Assembly (NCBI RefSeq): GCF_900112335.1
Contig: NZ_FOLG01000006.1
Coordinates: 130,493 to 194,492, forward strand
DNA: 64,000 nt
Reading direction: 5' to 3'
Origin: Tropicimonas isoalkanivorans
GTDB taxonomy: Bacteria; Pseudomonadota; Alphaproteobacteria; Rhodobacterales; Rhodobacteraceae
Below are positions 1-8,343 of this stretch, one piece after another (the first letter of the stretch is position 1; every line of letters starts with the position of its first letter). The position numbers were made by a program, and so were the translations under genes. The notes under the pieces were generated by a model, which saw only the letters and a program-made list of their open reading frames with translations, did not search any database and was not told the origin of the DNA.

Positions 1-684
1 GAACTCTGGGGCAGCGCCGCGAGGGAGACTTTGCGTGGCGGCGCAGGCAACGACTACATCTCCACGGGTGGCGGTGGCGACACCGCGGACGGCGGGCTTG
101 GTGATGACGAGATCGTTGGCGGGGCGGGCGACGAATTGCTGATTGGCAACGTCGGGCGTGATGTGATCGACGGTGGGGGCGGCGAAGATCGGCTCATCGG
201 GGGCAGCGGACTGGACCGCCTGAACGGCGGGAGTGGAAACGACCGGATGTATGGCGGCAATGGCAATGATAGCCTCGACGGCGGGTCGGGGGGCGACACC
301 CTGTGGGGCGGCGGCGGGAAGGATGTACTCTATGGCCGGGTCGGGAACGACCGCCTCTTTGGTGGCGGAATGGCCGACAAACTCGCGGGACATGGCGGCG
401 CCGATGTATTGGACGGCGGGAGCGGCGCAGATACCCTCATCGGCGGTCGCGGCAGGGATACATTCGTCTTTTCAATGGGCTACGGAAACGATGTCGTAAC
501 AGACTTCGCGCCCGGTGCGGACCATCTGGACCTGTCGGGGACGGAGTTCGGGAGGTTCGCGCAAGTGAAGGCAGCGGCCATCGAAACCGACGCTGGGCTT
601 CAGATCGTGATTTCCACGGAAGACCGTCTGCTGCTGGAAGGACTGCACCTGAGCGACTTGTCAGCCGGGGACATCTGGCTCTAG
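1..684 (+). CDS. RTX (hemolysin-type calcium-binding repeat) protein, C-terminal fragment
   Basis: The reading frame is open from base 1, so only the C-terminal end (about 227 residues) of a longer protein is seen. The first two thirds consist of glycine/aspartate-rich nonapeptide repeats of the GGxGxDxLx type (for example GGAGNDYIS and GGNGNDSLD). These bind calcium in a parallel beta-roll in RTX proteins. The last 75 residues are not repetitive (TFVFSMGYGNDVVTDFAPGA, then a hydrophobic end). This resembles the C-terminal region that carries the uncleaved type I secretion signal. The protein is therefore probably exported to the medium or cell surface. Its catalytic or adhesive domain, if any, lies outside the window. 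No HlyB/HlyD-like exporter is present here. Confidence 0.9.
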   Translation, partial: ELWGSAARETLRGGAGNDYISTGGGGDTADGGLGDDEIVGGAGDELLIGNVGRDVIDGGGGEDRLIGGSGLDRLNGGSGNDRMYGGNGNDSLDGGSGGDTLWGGGGKDVLYGRVGNDRLFGGGMADKLAGHGGADVLDGGSGADTLIGGRGRDTFVFSMGYGNDVVTDFAPGADHLDLSGTEFGRFAQVKAAAIETDAGLQIVISTEDRLLLEGLHLSDLSAGDIWL

Positions 685-715
685 CCCCCGGTTTGCTGTC
701 GCTTAGGGCGCTCGT

Positions 716-1279
716 TCAGTTGGCGCCGCGGGTCAGGGCGGCAACGCCCGTGCGGGCGGTCTCCACCAGCCCTAGGGGGCGCATCAGTTCGATGAAGGCG
801 TCGATCTTTTCCGGTGAGCCTGCAATCGAGAACACGAAGCTTTCCAGCGTCGAATCCACCGCATTCGCGCGAAAGATGTCCGCCAGTCGGAGCGCCTCGA
901 CGCGCTTGTCGCCGGTACCGGATACCTTCAGCAGCGCCAGTTCGCGTTCCACAGATGGGCCTTCTGTGGTCAGATCCTGCACCTTGTGGACGGGTACCAG
1001 CCGGCCGAGCTGCGCCTTGATCTGTTCGATCACCTCGGGCGTACCGGTGGTGACGATGGTGATGCGCGAACGATGGCCAAGGTGATCGACCTCGGCGACG
1101 GTCAGGCTCTCGATGTTGTAGCCGCGGCCCGAGAACAGCCCGATGACGCGGGCGAGGACGCCAGCTTCGTTGTCGACGACGACGGCAAGCGTGTGGGTCT
1201 CGATGACCTCGGCGTTGGGATTGCGTAGGTCGTAGGCGGAATGCTTCGACGACCCCTTTTCGATGTTGAGTGGCGACAT
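716..1279 (-). CDS. ilvN: acetolactate synthase, small (regulatory) subunit
   Basis: Regulatory subunit of acetohydroxyacid synthase, the first common enzyme of valine, leucine and isoleucine synthesis. It activates the catalytic subunit and confers valine feedback inhibition. The 187 residues match the usual length of alphaproteobacterial IlvH/IlvN. The N-terminal ACT domain is visible at about residues 28-100 (HTLAVVVDNEAGVLARVIGL, then GYNIESLTV), followed by the C-terminal domain with ELALLKV. The start is supported by an AGGAGAG ribosome-binding site 8 bases upstream. The gene lies 123 bases behind the large-subunit gene on the same strand and should share its attenuated transcript. Confidence 0.95.
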   Translation of the reverse strand: MSPLNIEKGSSKHSAYDLRNPNAEVIETHTLAVVVDNEAGVLARVIGLFSGRGYNIESLTVAEVDHLGHRSRITIVTTGTPEVIEQIKAQLGRLVPVHKVQDLTTEGPSVERELALLKVSGTGDKRVEALRLADIFRANAVDSTLESFVFSIAGSPEKIDAFIELMRPLGLVETARTGVAALTRGAN

Positions 1280-1402
1280 CTGAATTCTCTCCTGCCCCTT
1301 CGGGCGTCTTCCGCACGCAGGGCTGACTACACCCGGCGTGTCCCTCTCGCCAGTGCGAAACGTGAGCGGGCCGGGCGCGTGATGGCGCCCGTCCCGAACG
1401 GG

Positions 1403-3157
1403 TTACACGAGGACCGCGCCCTTGGTTCCGATGGCATCCTTGGTGGAGGCGTCTCCGAGCAGCATGTTGTTGTGCGGCTCGCCCGACGGGATCATCGGGA
1501 AGCAATTCTCGTGCTTCTCCACCAGGCAGTCGAAGATCACGGGCCCATCGTACTCGATCATTTCCATGATCGCGTCATCGAGGTCCTTGGGATCGGAGAC
1601 CATGAAACCCTTCGCACCGAACGCTTCGGCCAGTTTCACGAAATCGGGCAGCGCTTCGGACCAGCTGTGGGAGTACCGCTCGCCGTGAAGCAATTCCTGC
1701 CACTGCCGGACCATGCCCAGCCGCTCGTTGTTCAGGATGAACTGCTTGACCGGCAGATCGTATTGCCGCGCGGTCCCCATTTCCTGCAGGTTCATCATGA
1801 AACTCGCGTCGCCAGCGACGTTGATGACCAGACTGTCGGGGTGGGCCACCTGGACGCCGATGGAGGCGGGCAGGCCATAGCCCATGGTCCCGAGGCCGCC
1901 AGAGGTCATCCAGCGGTTGGGAGCGTCAAAGCCCAGGAACTGCGCCGCCCACATCTGGTGCTGTCCGACGTCGGTGCAGATGTAGCGGTCATGGCCGCGC
2001 GTGAGCGCCTCCAGCCGTTCCAACGCGTGTTGGGGTTTGATGACAGAGTCCGAGTTCTTGTAGGTCAGGCAACGAACCTGCTTCCATTCCTCGATCTGCG
2101 CCCACCACTTCTTCAGAGCGGACTTGTTCACCTTGCGGCCACGGGATTTCCAGATCCGCAGCGCATCCTCCAGCACGTGGGCGACGTCGCCGACGATGGG
2201 GAAGTCGGTTCGGATCACCTTGTTGATCGAACTGGGGTCGATGTCGATGTGGGCCTTGCGCGAGTGCGGGCTGAAGTCCGCGATGCGGCCGGTGATGCGG
2301 TCGTCGAACCGCGCACCGATATTGATCATCAGATCGCAGCCATGCATTGCCATGTTGGCCTCGTAGAGCCCGTGCATGCCCAGCATCCCCAGCCAGTTCT
2401 TGCCGCTGGCCGGATAGGCGCCGAGCCCCATCAGGGTCGACGTGATCGGGAAACCTGTGGCCTCGACCCACTCGCGCAGCAGTTGGCTGGCGAGCGTGCC
2501 GGAGTTGATCACCCCGCCGCCGGTATAGAAGATGGGCCGTTCGGCCGTCTCCAGCGCCTCGACCAGCGCCGTGATCATCTCGGTGTCGCCTTTGACTTTG
2601 GGCTGGTAGTGGCTGGCACGCGCTTCGGTCGGGCCGACGTACGTTCCCGTGGCGAACTGGACGTCCTTCGGGATGTCGACCAGAACCGGACCGGGCCGGC
2701 CGGACGTGGCGACATGAAACGCTTGGTGGATCGTCTGCGCCAGCGCGTCGGTCTCCTTCACCAGCCAGTTGTGCTTGGAGCAGGGCCGAGTGATCCCGAC
2801 CGTGTCGGCCTCCTGGAAGGCATCCGAGCCGATCATGAAGGTCGGCACCTGGCCCGACAGGACAACCATCGGGATGGAATCCATCAGCGCGTCGGTTATC
2901 CCGGTGACGGCGTTGGTCGCGCCGGGGCCGGAGGTCACCAGAACGACACCGGGCTTGCCGGTGGAACGGGCATAGCCTTCGGCGGCGTGCGCGGCACCCT
3001 GTTCGTGGCGAACCAGAATGTGCTTGATCCCCTGATCCTGAAAGATCTCGTCATAGATGGGTAGTACGGCGCCGCCGGGATAGCCGAACACGACGTCCAC
3101 ACCCTGATCCTTCAGGGCCTGAACCACCATTCTTGCTCCGGTCATTTGCTGCGCCAT
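1403..3157 (-). CDS. ilvI: acetolactate synthase, large (catalytic) subunit
   Basis: Thiamine-diphosphate-dependent catalytic subunit (584 residues) that condenses two pyruvates to acetolactate, or pyruvate and 2-oxobutyrate to acetohydroxybutyrate. The N-terminal TPP-binding domain begins with GARMVVQALKDQGVDVVFGY and contains the catalytic glutamate in the RHEQGAAHAAEGYAR segment. The central FAD domain follows. The C-terminal TPP/Mg motif is GDASFMMNLQEMGTARQYDLPV. Length is typical. A GGAG ribosome-binding site precedes the ATG. The upstream leader holds a complete attenuator (separate entries), so branched-chain aminoacyl-tRNA supply should control expression. The symbol ilvI follows usual proteobacterial naming with ilvH/ilvN; ilvB would be an acceptable alternative. 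Confidence 0.96.
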   Translation of the reverse strand: MAQQMTGARMVVQALKDQGVDVVFGYPGGAVLPIYDEIFQDQGIKHILVRHEQGAAHAAEGYARSTGKPGVVLVTSGPGATNAVTGITDALMDSIPMVVLSGQVPTFMIGSDAFQEADTVGITRPCSKHNWLVKETDALAQTIHQAFHVATSGRPGPVLVDIPKDVQFATGTYVGPTEARASHYQPKVKGDTEMITALVEALETAERPIFYTGGGVINSGTLASQLLREWVEATGFPITSTLMGLGAYPASGKNWLGMLGMHGLYEANMAMHGCDLMINIGARFDDRITGRIADFSPHSRKAHIDIDPSSINKVIRTDFPIVGDVAHVLEDALRIWKSRGRKVNKSALKKWWAQIEEWKQVRCLTYKNSDSVIKPQHALERLEALTRGHDRYICTDVGQHQMWAAQFLGFDAPNRWMTSGGLGTMGYGLPASIGVQVAHPDSLVINVAGDASFMMNLQEMGTARQYDLPVKQFILNNERLGMVRQWQELLHGERYSHSWSEALPDFVKLAEAFGAKGFMVSDPKDLDDAIMEMIEYDGPVIFDCLVEKHENCFPMIPSGEPHNNMLLGDASTKDAIGTKGAVLV

Positions 3158-3189
3158 CGTCGTTCTCCATCTTCTGGCATCGCGGCAAT

Positions 3190-3220
3190 AAAAAACCCCC
3201 GGGTCGCAGGGACTGGGGGC
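3190..3220 (-). terminator. intrinsic terminator of the ilvI attenuator
   Basis: On the minus strand a CCCCC arm, an inner GTC/GAC pairing and a GGGGG arm are followed directly by six T residues. The element sits 33 bases before the ilvI start and 25 bases after the leader-peptide stop codon. Its 5' arm overlaps the 3' arm of an alternative hairpin, so the two structures exclude each other. Confidence 0.85.
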
Positions 3221-3261
3221 ACATGGGTTCCAATATGGTGTCCGTTACCGGCCCATGTGCC
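3218..3261 (-). promoter_or_regulatory. antiterminator hairpin of the ilvI leader
   Basis: On the minus strand GGCACATGGG (3261-3252) and CCCATGTGCC (3227-3218) form a perfect 10-base inverted repeat. The upstream arm lies inside the last codons of the leader peptide. The downstream arm takes the first C residues of the terminator stem. A ribosome stalled at the Ile/Leu/Val codons would leave the upstream arm free to pair and prevent terminator formation. A ribosome that reaches the stop codon would cover it and allow termination. Confidence 0.8.
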
Positions 3262-3292
3262 TTTCCTCTACGAGTACAAGAATGCTGATCAT
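3245..3292 (-). CDS. ilvI leader peptide (attenuator)
   Basis: This 15-codon reading frame encodes MISILVLVEERHMGR. Six of its first eight residues are isoleucine, leucine or valine, the three end products controlled by acetohydroxyacid synthase. A strong AGGAAGGA ribosome-binding site precedes the ATG by about 9 bases. It lies between a good promoter and a terminator just upstream of ilvI. That is the classic arrangement for transcription attenuation by translational stalling. Family knowledge: such leaders regulate ilv operons in many proteobacteria. Stalling and readthrough here are inferred from the sequence. Confidence 0.88.
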   Translation of the reverse strand: MISILVLVEERHMGR

Positions 3293-3322
3293 TCTCGGGG
3301 GTCCTTCCTGTGTGTGCGCGGG

Positions 3323-3351
3323 ACATTAGGCGGGTTGTTAGGGAGCGTCAA
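3323..3351 (-). promoter_or_regulatory. sigma-70-type promoter of the ilvI operon
   Basis: On the minus strand TTGACG (3351-3346) and TAATGT (3328-3323) are separated by exactly 17 bases. They lie about 30 bases before the leader-peptide start, so a transcript begun here would contain the whole attenuator. Confidence 0.75.
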
Positions 3352-3717
3352 CGGCTTTTCCGGTTAAAGTGTCTCAGGGTTCGAAGCGATTGGAATTTTG
3401 TTTCGCCGGCGGGCCAGTGGGCGCCGTTTGGCCAACGGTTCGTCGGCATTTTCAAGCATAATCTATTGGTCTCCGCAGCCGCGGATGGACCGTCTTGCTC
3501 GGATTTCGGGGAAGAGAGGCACGCGGCGAGCGGATTTCGTTTCGCACTAATGGGAGTCGCGCGCAGTGCGGGACGACGGACATGCGCCCCGTCGCGCTTC
3601 ATCAATTATTCCCGAGACGCTTCAGAGGACAGAGCTAAAGCCTCGCCTGACTGGTGCTGGCCCGCCAAATAGCGGGACGTCGGAAATCCGAGCCCGCCCC
3701 AGTGCCTGTCCGGGATA
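3352..3717. other. intergenic stretch between the ilvI promoter and bpt
   Basis: About 365 bases with no convincing gene. Two short open frames on opposite strands have no recognisable content or ribosome-binding site. A small hairpin with arms CCCGC and GCGGG (3661-3676) lies just past the bpt stop codon. It has no T-tract and might mark the end of the bpt transcript. Otherwise I see nothing here. Confidence 0.5.
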
Positions 3718-4563
3718 TCAGCCCTTGGTCGGGCGGCTGTCGGGCAGGATGATCCGGGCAACCTGCTCGGCGATGGGGTCCACAGACAGGGGATGCGTCG
3801 CGCCCTCGTGGGACTCCGGATCGCCAAGCGGCTGCCAGACGCCACCCTTGTAAATCTCCAGCGCGTCGAAGCCGGCCTTGTAGCCCATCTTCGGGCTGCC
3901 GGGCACCCAGTAGCCGAGGTAGACATAGGGAAGCTTCGCCGCGCGTGCGATCTCGATATGATCCAGGATCAGGTAAGTGCCGAGCGAGCGCCGTGCGAGG
4001 GTCGGCTCGTAGAAGCTATAGACCATGCTCAGGCCATCTTCGAGCACGTCGGTGAGGCAGACAGCGGCGAGGGTGTCGGGGGCAGGGTCTTTCTGGGTGG
4101 TCAGGGTGGGATCGCGGTACTCCACCAGGCGGGAGCGCACCGGGGTCTCCTCGACCATCGCGGCGAACTCGAAGATGTCCATGTCGGCCATCCCGCCATC
4201 GGCGTGGCGGCTGTCGAGATACCGGCGGAACAGCGCGTACTGCGCCTCCGTCGCCCAGGGTGAGGTCGCGTTGCGGCGCATTCCGGCATTCCGGCGCAAT
4301 GTGCGGCGCTGGCCCCGGCTGGGCGTGAAATCTGCCACGCGAATACGGGCGGACAGGCAGGCACTGCAATCGGCGCAAGAGGGGCGGTAGAGCACATTCT
4401 GCGACCGCCGGAACCCTTGCTTGGAGAGCGTGTCGTTCAGCTTCTCGGCATGTTCACCCTGCAGCGCCGTGAACAGCTTCCGCTCCATCCGGCCCTTCAG
4501 ATATGGGCACGGTTGGGGCGCGGTCACATAGAATTGGGGGGCGATAGGTAACGTGTGACGCAT
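3718..4563 (-). CDS. bpt: aspartate/glutamate leucyltransferase (Bpt)
   Basis: Leucyl-tRNA-protein transferase of the bacterial Ate1-like family. It adds leucine to N-terminal Asp or Glu of proteins and marks them for the ClpS/ClpAP N-degron pathway. The 281-residue length fits Bpt. Family features seen are the N-terminal [16 protein letters not shown] segment, the cysteine cluster [12 protein letters not shown] and [10 protein letters not shown]. The C-terminal half has a GNAT-like fold signature ([38 protein letters not shown]). The gene appears monocistronic, 115 bases downstream of the RDD-protein gene on the same strand. Confidence 0.93.
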   Translation of the reverse strand: MRHTLPIAPQFYVTAPQPCPYLKGRMERKLFTALQGEHAEKLNDTLSKQGFRRSQNVLYRPSCADCSACLSARIRVADFTPSRGQRRTLRRNAGMRRNATSPWATEAQYALFRRYLDSRHADGGMADMDIFEFAAMVEETPVRSRLVEYRDPTLTTQKDPAPDTLAAVCLTDVLEDGLSMVYSFYEPTLARRSLGTYLILDHIEIARAAKLPYVYLGYWVPGSPKMGYKAGFDALEIYKGGVWQPLGDPESHEGATHPLSVDPIAEQVARIILPDSRPTKG

Positions 4564-4678
4564 TCAATCGGCTGCCCGGTCCAGTCTGGAATTTGGGAAC
4601 GGTAACAGGGCTTGGCCGCGCAGCCAAGCCCGATTGGTTGCCTAGTCCCGCGCGCCCTGCGCCCCGGCGCGGCTCCGC

Positions 4679-5131
4679 TCAACGACAGCGGTTCAGGGCT
4701 GTGGAGCCGAGCGCGAGGTCCGAAAGCCCCTGGCCTCGGGAGCTGGAAAGCATGAGGACCGCGGAGATGACCTGCGGGATGAAGAACGAGAAGCAGACCA
4801 TATAGATCGACGTATGGACCACCGCATCGGCCAGCCCGAACCGCTCGCCGCGCGCGTTGCGCAACTGGATCGACATGAGGCGCATACCCAGTGTGGCGGA
4901 GCCGCCGGCGATCGTAAGCGTGCGATATAGGAAGCTGATGCTCAGCCACAGCGCGCCATAGAACAGCAGCCCGACGAACGCCGTGAACGGCAGGACGAGC
5001 AGCGTCATCAGGAAGATCAAGATCGAGTCGACAACCCAGGCAATGGCGCGCTTGAGCGGCACATCGGCATATAGGTCGGCATCTCGCTCCGGGTCGGGAA
5101 GGCCCCAGGAAGGTTCTGTCATGTAGGTCAT
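4679..5131 (-). CDS. RDD family integral membrane protein
   Basis: A 150-residue protein with an N-terminal cytoplasmic stretch (PDPERDADLYADVPLKRAIA) followed by the RDD domain. Hydrophobic segments lie at about residues 30-70 (DSILIFLMTLLVLPFTAFVG and onward) and 105-130. Between them is the conserved GSATLGMRLMSIQLRN region. RDD proteins are small inner-membrane proteins of mostly unknown role; some behave as ion antiporters. Nothing in the context fixes its function. It sits between bpt and the DUF2852-like gene on the same strand. Confidence 0.85.
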   Translation of the reverse strand: MTYMTEPSWGLPDPERDADLYADVPLKRAIAWVVDSILIFLMTLLVLPFTAFVGLLFYGALWLSISFLYRTLTIAGGSATLGMRLMSIQLRNARGERFGLADAVVHTSIYMVCFSFFIPQVISAVLMLSSSRGQGLSDLALGSTALNRCR

Positions 5132-5227
5132 CTGGTGTCTTTCTCAGCGCAGGGCAACGGCGCGCGCCGGAAGGTCGCGCGCCGTCTCATGATGCTCCGC
5201 CTGGGGACGGCGGAGCACCGGGGGGTG

Positions 5228-5656
5228 TCAGGCAGGTTCGCTTGTCGCGTTGCCGTCGTCGCCGGTTGGCTTGGCTGCACGGGCGCGGTCATCCATGAAG
5301 GCGTCGAACTCCTGCTTGTCCTTGGCTTCGCGCAGACGCTGGAGGAAGGCCTCGAAGGCTTCCTGTTCCTCTTCCAGGCGCCGCAGGGTCTCGGCCTTGT
5401 AGGCGTCGAAGGCGCTGTTGCCGCTGGATTTCATGGCGGCGTGATAGTGGCGGTGACGAGACTGCCTGCCTTTACGGCAACTTCCATTGAACATGCGTTT
5501 GCTCCAGATCATGTAGGCCAGAAGGGCGAGGCCGATGGGCCAGAAAGCGATGAACCCCAGGATCATGGCAGCGATCCAGGCGCCCTTGCCGCGGTTGTCG
5601 AGCCATGCCTCGGCCCGGCCGAGCCAGGACAGGGGGGCGGCAGTTGCGGTTGTCAT
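5228..5656 (-). CDS. DUF2852-family membrane protein
   Basis: Hypothetical protein of about 142 residues. I chose the internal ATG at 5656 because GAGGAG lies 7 bases upstream; a longer frame to 5731 has no such signal. Residues 10-45 form a hydrophobic hairpin (GAWIAAMILGFIAFWPIGLA, LLAYMIWSKRMF). A charged, probably coiled-coil tail rich in E, K and R follows (FDAYKAETLRRLEEEQEAFE, then LREAKDKQEF). This is the architecture of the DUF2852 family found in Rhodobacterales and relatives, whose function is unknown. The AT-rich stretch at 5735-5810 upstream probably carries its promoter. Confidence 0.8.
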   Translation of the reverse strand: MTTATAAPLSWLGRAEAWLDNRGKGAWIAAMILGFIAFWPIGLALLAYMIWSKRMFNGSCRKGRQSRHRHYHAAMKSSGNSAFDAYKAETLRRLEEEQEAFEAFLQRLREAKDKQEFDAFMDDRARAAKPTGDDGNATSEPA

Positions 5657-5823
5657 TTCGGTCTCCTCGTTGCGGTCGATGTGAATGCCTTTCACATCAC
5701 ATGAGATGGGAGGGGGGACCGATGGGTTCAAGACTTCATGTTAAGACTTTTTACATTTTTCGCAAACGGGCGGGCAATGTGTTATTATTTCGCGCTTTTT
5801 CTAACCTTGGAGCAAACGAGCTA

Positions 5824-5857
5824 GCGGCGGGATCCGCGGGTCCCGCCGCCGGTTTTT
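5824..5857. terminator. hairpin with T-tract between the DUF2852-like gene and phaC
   Basis: GCGGCGGGA (5824-5832) and TCCCGCCGC (5841-5849) form a 9-bp stem with an 8-base loop. Five T residues follow on the plus strand. Both flanking genes run on the minus strand and phaC ends at 5870. The element probably marks the end of the phaC transcript, but its T-tract faces the other way. Confidence 0.4.
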
Positions 5858-5869
5858 CAGTCCGTCGTC

Positions 5870-7621
5870 CTATTTCGCGAGGACGAAAGCGCCCGGCGCG
5901 TCTTCGATGACTTCGAGCTTGCCGTCTTCCGGGTGGCGGGCCGGCACGGTCTCTCCGTCGTCGTGGCTGTCAAGCCAGCGGCCCCACTCCGGCCACCACG
6001 AGCCACCTGTATATTCCGCGTTCTTGAGCCATTCCTCAGCGTCGACCGGGTGGTCGTCGCCGGACCAGTAGCCGTATTTCTCTTTCTTGGCCGGTGGATT
6101 GATGACGCCCGCGATATGGCCGGAGGCGCCGAGGACGAATTTCACCTCGCCCTTTACGAGCCGGGTCGTGGGGTAGACGGACGTCCAGGGCGCGATGTGG
6201 TCCTCCTTCGTGGCCAGCACGAAGATCGGCGTCTCGATTTGCGAGAGGTCGATCGGCGTGCCGTCCAGCGACAGGTGACCGGGCAGGCGCAGGCCGTTCT
6301 CGATATAGATCTTCTCAAGGTACCATAGCAGCATCGCCGCGGGCAGGCGGGTGCTGTCGGCATTCCAGAACAGCAAGTCGAAGGCGGGGGGCTTCCGCCC
6401 CATGAGGTAGCTCATGACGTGGAAGGACCAGACGAGGTCGTTCTCCCGCAGCATCGAGAACACGTTCTGGAGGTGGTAGTTCTCCAGATACCCCTTTTCC
6501 TTGATCTGCTCGCGCATCGCCTCAAGTCGGCCGCGGTCCACGAAGACGCCCAACTCACCCACATCGGTGAAGTCCACCATCGTCGCAAAGGTCGTCGCCG
6601 TTGCGATGCGGTTGTCCTTGCGGGCCGCCAGGAGCGCAAGAGTCGCCATGACCAGGATGCCGCCGATGCAGAAGCCGAGGATGTCGAACTGCTCCGCGCC
6701 CGTGGCCTCGCCCATGGCGTCCAGCGCGGCGAGGGGCCCGTGCTTCATGTAGTCCTCGAAGCTCATCTGGGCGTGCTCCCCGGTCGGGTTAACCCAGGAG
6801 ATCAGAAAGACGGTATGGCCCCGTTCCAGCATGTAGCGGACGACGCTGTTCTCGGGCCGCAAGTCCATGATGTAGTATTTGTTGATCCACGCCGGCACGA
6901 ACAGGATCGGGCGCTTCCGTTGCGTCTCCGTCATCGGCTCGAACTGGATAAGCTGCATGAGTTCGTTCTGATAGACGATCTTCCCCGGCGTCGTGGCGAT
7001 ATTGCGCCCGACCTCGAAAGCTTCGGTGTCCGTGGTGCTGATGTCCAGCCGGCCCTCGCCGCGCTCCAGGTCCTCGACAAGGTTGCGGAACCCTTCCAGC
7101 AGGCTCTCCCCCTCGGTTTCGAGGAAATGATAGCGCGCCGCCGGGTTGAGCATCAGGTAGTTGCTGGGAGACAGCGCGCTCAGGAACTGGCGGGTGTAGA
7201 ACTTCATCCGCAGCGTGTCCTTGGAGCCGTCCGGCAATTCGGACAGTAGCGACTCCGTGTCTGCCTCCAACGCCAGATGAGCGTCACGCAGACCGCGCGC
7301 GATCGGGTCCGCATCCCAGCGTTCGTCGCGAAACCGCTTGTCGCGCGGCGCCGAATTCTTGCCCAGCCACGCGTTTTGCCAGGCCGTCATCCAGTCCAGC
7401 CAGACCCGCTGGGTGTACTCCGCGGCCGCCAGCGGGTTTTGCATCAGGGCGGTCATGGATTTGATGTAGGCCTCGTAGATCAGCTTGGCGTCCACAACGG
7501 AGAAGTCTCCGCGCGCCGCCGTGCTGACCATCTGCTCCTGAGTGCGCGGGGCAACTCTCTGAGCCCGCGAAACCAGGTCCAGCCACTCCCGCGTCATGTT
7601 CGCTAACTTTTCAGTATCCAT
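5870..7621 (-). CDS. phaC: class I poly(3-hydroxyalkanoate) synthase
   Basis: Polymerises (R)-3-hydroxyacyl-CoA, mainly 3-hydroxybutyryl-CoA, into storage polyester on the surface of cytoplasmic granules. The ATG at 7621 is preceded by GGGAGGA 7 bases away and gives 583 residues, typical of class I PhaC. A longer frame to 7795 adds an implausible arginine-rich extension. The lipase-like box GFCIGG places the catalytic cysteine near residue 318. The catalytic aspartate is in ATKEDHIAPW and the histidine in GASGHIAGVINPP. The N-terminal domain contains the conserved YLMLNPAARYHFLETEGESL region. No phaA, phaB, phasin or depolymerase gene is adjacent. Confidence 0.95.
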   Translation of the reverse strand: MDTEKLANMTREWLDLVSRAQRVAPRTQEQMVSTAARGDFSVVDAKLIYEAYIKSMTALMQNPLAAAEYTQRVWLDWMTAWQNAWLGKNSAPRDKRFRDERWDADPIARGLRDAHLALEADTESLLSELPDGSKDTLRMKFYTRQFLSALSPSNYLMLNPAARYHFLETEGESLLEGFRNLVEDLERGEGRLDISTTDTEAFEVGRNIATTPGKIVYQNELMQLIQFEPMTETQRKRPILFVPAWINKYYIMDLRPENSVVRYMLERGHTVFLISWVNPTGEHAQMSFEDYMKHGPLAALDAMGEATGAEQFDILGFCIGGILVMATLALLAARKDNRIATATTFATMVDFTDVGELGVFVDRGRLEAMREQIKEKGYLENYHLQNVFSMLRENDLVWSFHVMSYLMGRKPPAFDLLFWNADSTRLPAAMLLWYLEKIYIENGLRLPGHLSLDGTPIDLSQIETPIFVLATKEDHIAPWTSVYPTTRLVKGEVKFVLGASGHIAGVINPPAKKEKYGYWSGDDHPVDAEEWLKNAEYTGGSWWPEWGRWLDSHDDGETVPARHPEDGKLEVIEDAPGAFVLAK

Positions 7622-7871
7622 GAGACCATCCTCCCTCGTCCTGTTCCAAAAGACCGTTCTCCCCAGACGGCCCGCGTTTCCGGCCCCCAGAATGGCCCGC
7701 GCTTCGGGGCTGCCGTCAAGTGTTTCGCGTCGAAGGGGGCGATTGATGCGTGTTGAGGGGCCGAGCGATATCCCTCTGGTTGAACTCATGGTCACAAAAA
7801 CGTTGGGGCCCTTTAAATGATAGAACAGTGCGTTAGGTTGCCCCGCAGGATTGTTTCAAGGGAGCTTATTT

Positions 7872-8339
7872 ATGCGCCATCTATATACGTTGACCCTCTC
7901 CGGCCTCGCGGCCGCTGTAATCGGTAGCACTGCTTTCGCGCAGGATGCGACGAACCCCGCGGTTAGTGCCCGTCAATCGCTAATGGGCCTCTACGCGTTC
8001 AACCTCGGGCAACTTGGCGCGATCGCGAAGGGCGAACTTGAGTATGACGCCAACACTGCGGCGGCCGCCGCCGGCAACCTGGCTGCATTGGCAAAGCTGG
8101 ACCAGACGGCGCTTTGGCCTGAAGGAACGAGCAGCGAGACGACTGAGGGAACGCGCGCGCTTCCGGTGATCTGGTCCGACATGGACGGTTTCCATGCCAA
8201 GGCCGATGACCTGGCCGAGGCCGCGACGGCGATGGAGGGAGCAGCCGGCACCGACCTTGCGTCCTTGCAGGGCGCGATGAAGGACCTGGGTGCAGCCTGT
8301 GGCGCTTGCCACAAGGAATACCGCCAGCCCGACGATTGA
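7872..8339 (+). CDS. cytochrome c' (class II c-type cytochrome)
   Basis: Periplasmic four-helix-bundle haem protein of 155 residues. The N-terminus is a clear Sec signal (MRHLYTLTLSGLAAAVIG, then STAFA/QD). The haem-binding CGACHKEYR motif is at residues 143-151, at the C-terminus as in cytochromes c'. The family binds NO and CO and is linked to nitric oxide tolerance or electron transfer. I chose the ATG at 7872 because GGGAG lies 8 bases upstream and the signal peptide begins there. It stops 4 bases before the diheme cytochrome gene, so the two are co-transcribed and probably exchange electrons. Confidence 0.92.
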   Translation: MRHLYTLTLSGLAAAVIGSTAFAQDATNPAVSARQSLMGLYAFNLGQLGAIAKGELEYDANTAAAAAGNLAALAKLDQTALWPEGTSSETTEGTRALPVIWSDMDGFHAKADDLAEAATAMEGAAGTDLASLQGAMKDLGAACGACHKEYRQPDD

Positions 8340-8343
8340 CGCC

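Noticed and set aside
1241-3064. 607-codon open frame on the plus strand opposite ilvI
   Set aside because: Shadow of the real gene in a GC-rich genome; the translation is His/Arg/Asp-rich with no family motif. The same holds for the long frames opposite glgX (9459-11471), nifJ (20646-22850), the RTX gene (32268-34538) and ppsA (35058-38039).
3310-3672. Open frames on both strands between the ilvI promoter and bpt
   Set aside because: No plausible start signal or protein pattern; the plus-strand frame overlaps the ilvI promoter.
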